DNA of 6,829 bases, taken from Thioploca sp. GTDB taxonomy: Bacteria; Pseudomonadota; Gammaproteobacteria; Beggiatoales; Beggiatoaceae. The notes beneath the pieces are model-generated. The model was not told the DNA's origin. It did not search any database and saw only the letters and a program-made list of their open reading frames with translations. The stretch lies in NCBI GenBank assembly GCA_011371325.1, contig DRQV01000243.1, forward strand, positions 1 through 6,829. Reading direction: 5' to 3'. Shown piece by piece: positions 6,553 to 6,829 of the stretch. A program made the translations under genes and the position numbers. Each line of letters opens with the position of its first letter. The first letter of the stretch is position 1.

Positions 6553-6557
6553 CCCTC
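6553..6557 (-). promoter_or_regulatory. Shine-Dalgarno GAGGG supporting a TTG start
   Basis: On the - strand GAGGG (6557-6553) sits seven bases before TTG (6545-6543). It is about 31 bases from the first in-frame ATG (6521), too far to serve it. This is the best ribosome-binding site in the window and supports the TTG as initiator of the M23 gene. Confidence 0.65.
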
Positions 6558-6566
6558 AAAAATTTG

Positions 6567-6572
6567 ATTATA
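6567..6572 (-). promoter_or_regulatory. Candidate -10 box (TATAAT) for the M23 gene
   Basis: TATAAT occurs on the - strand at 6572-6567, ten bases upstream of the GAGGG ribosome-binding site, which would give a short 5' leader. No good -35 hexamer is seen (GTATAG with a 17-base spacer), so this is a weak call in an AT-rich background. Confidence 0.35.
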
Positions 6573-6606
6573 AAATATATCAATTAATACTATACATTAT
6601 TTATAC

Positions 6607-6617
6607 ATGATAATCAT
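6607..6617. promoter_or_regulatory. Fur-box-core-like palindrome upstream of the M23 gene
   Basis: ATGATAATCAT is a perfect 5-1-5 palindrome identical to the central 11 bases of the classical E. coli Fur box. The outer bases match poorly (12 of 19 overall). It lies about 62 bp upstream of the M23 TTG start, somewhat far from the candidate -10 box. The role is inferred only. Confidence 0.2.
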
Positions 6618-6829
6618 CAAAAATTATTAGTAATTACACAGTTTTTTATTTATTTCTGTTTAAGTATTAATTATGTACCTTCCGGTATTTAATAATTTAG
6701 TGAAAATTTATCACCTTTCATTTCAATTTTAGTTTAAGAAGAGATGAATGTATAAAATCTAATTTAGAATACCAAGCAGTATGTATTATATTGACTTTAT
6801 ATAATTTATTAGGTTAATGAATTATCTTA

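Larger units (their letters stand above)
6546..6829. other. AT-rich flank upstream of the M23 gene, no gene seen
   Basis: In these 284 bases I find no open frame on either strand with family resemblance or a convincing ribosome-binding site. The GAGATG near 6741 leads only to frames that stop within a few codons. The stretch holds the ribosome-binding site and likely promoter of the M23 gene, the palindrome ATGATAATCAT (6607-6617), and small inverted repeats such as TACC/GGTA near 6676 and TCTAA/TTAGA (6758-6768) that are expected by chance at this composition. Confidence 0.5.

Noticed and set aside
6384..6587. A 67-codon + strand open frame opposite the M23 gene start.
   Set aside because: It lies mostly antisense to a well-supported gene, has no ribosome-binding site or recognisable domain, and is Ile/Tyr/Asn-rich as expected from an AT-rich shadow frame.
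6732..6760. A possible gene start at the right edge (AAGAAGAGATG).
   Set aside because: Both ATG codons there run into stop codons within five codons.

Overview
The window is AT-rich (roughly one third G+C by eye) and reads as a chromosomal piece of a gammaproteobacterium. The phosphoglucose isomerase, the three-domain DsbD and FxsA all resemble their E. coli counterparts along their length. The low G+C would suit a host-associated or intracellular lineage, but nothing here fixes the genus. I see no phage, transposase, CRISPR, tRNA or rRNA.

Layout, left to right. (1) The 3' part of pgi (glucose-6-phosphate isomerase) runs off the left edge on the + strand. (2) A 177-codon + strand gene follows. 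It encodes a membrane-anchored protein of unknown function with a degenerate OmpA-like C-terminal half. (3) A 58-bp palindromic element lies between this gene and the convergent redox genes. (4) On the - strand, dsbD and a TlpA/ResA-like thioredoxin gene form an operon joined by a one-base TAATG overlap. (5) A 231-bp divergent intergenic region separates dsbD from fxsA. (6) fxsA is on the + strand. (7) A second palindromic element of about 71 bp lies at the next convergent junction. (8) A - strand M23 metallopeptidase gene, probably a lipoprotein, follows. (9) About 280 bp of AT-rich upstream sequence holds no gene that I can support.

How the genes may work together. The redox operon is the most coherent unit. 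DsbD carries electrons from cytoplasmic thioredoxin across the inner membrane, and the co-translated TlpA-like protein is a natural periplasmic recipient. The M23 enzyme would act on peptidoglycan, and the OmpA-like protein might bind it. pgi and fxsA have no visible functional link to their neighbours.

The most unusual feature is that DsbD is 780 residues, against about 565 in E. coli. It carries two tandem N-terminal alpha domains, each with its own Cys-x5-Cys pair. The first has lost the cap-loop phenylalanine that the second keeps. Two further points deserve a look. The two palindromic elements share a nested-hairpin design and both sit at convergent gene ends. An identical 10-mer resembling the core of a Fur box occurs in two upstream regions.
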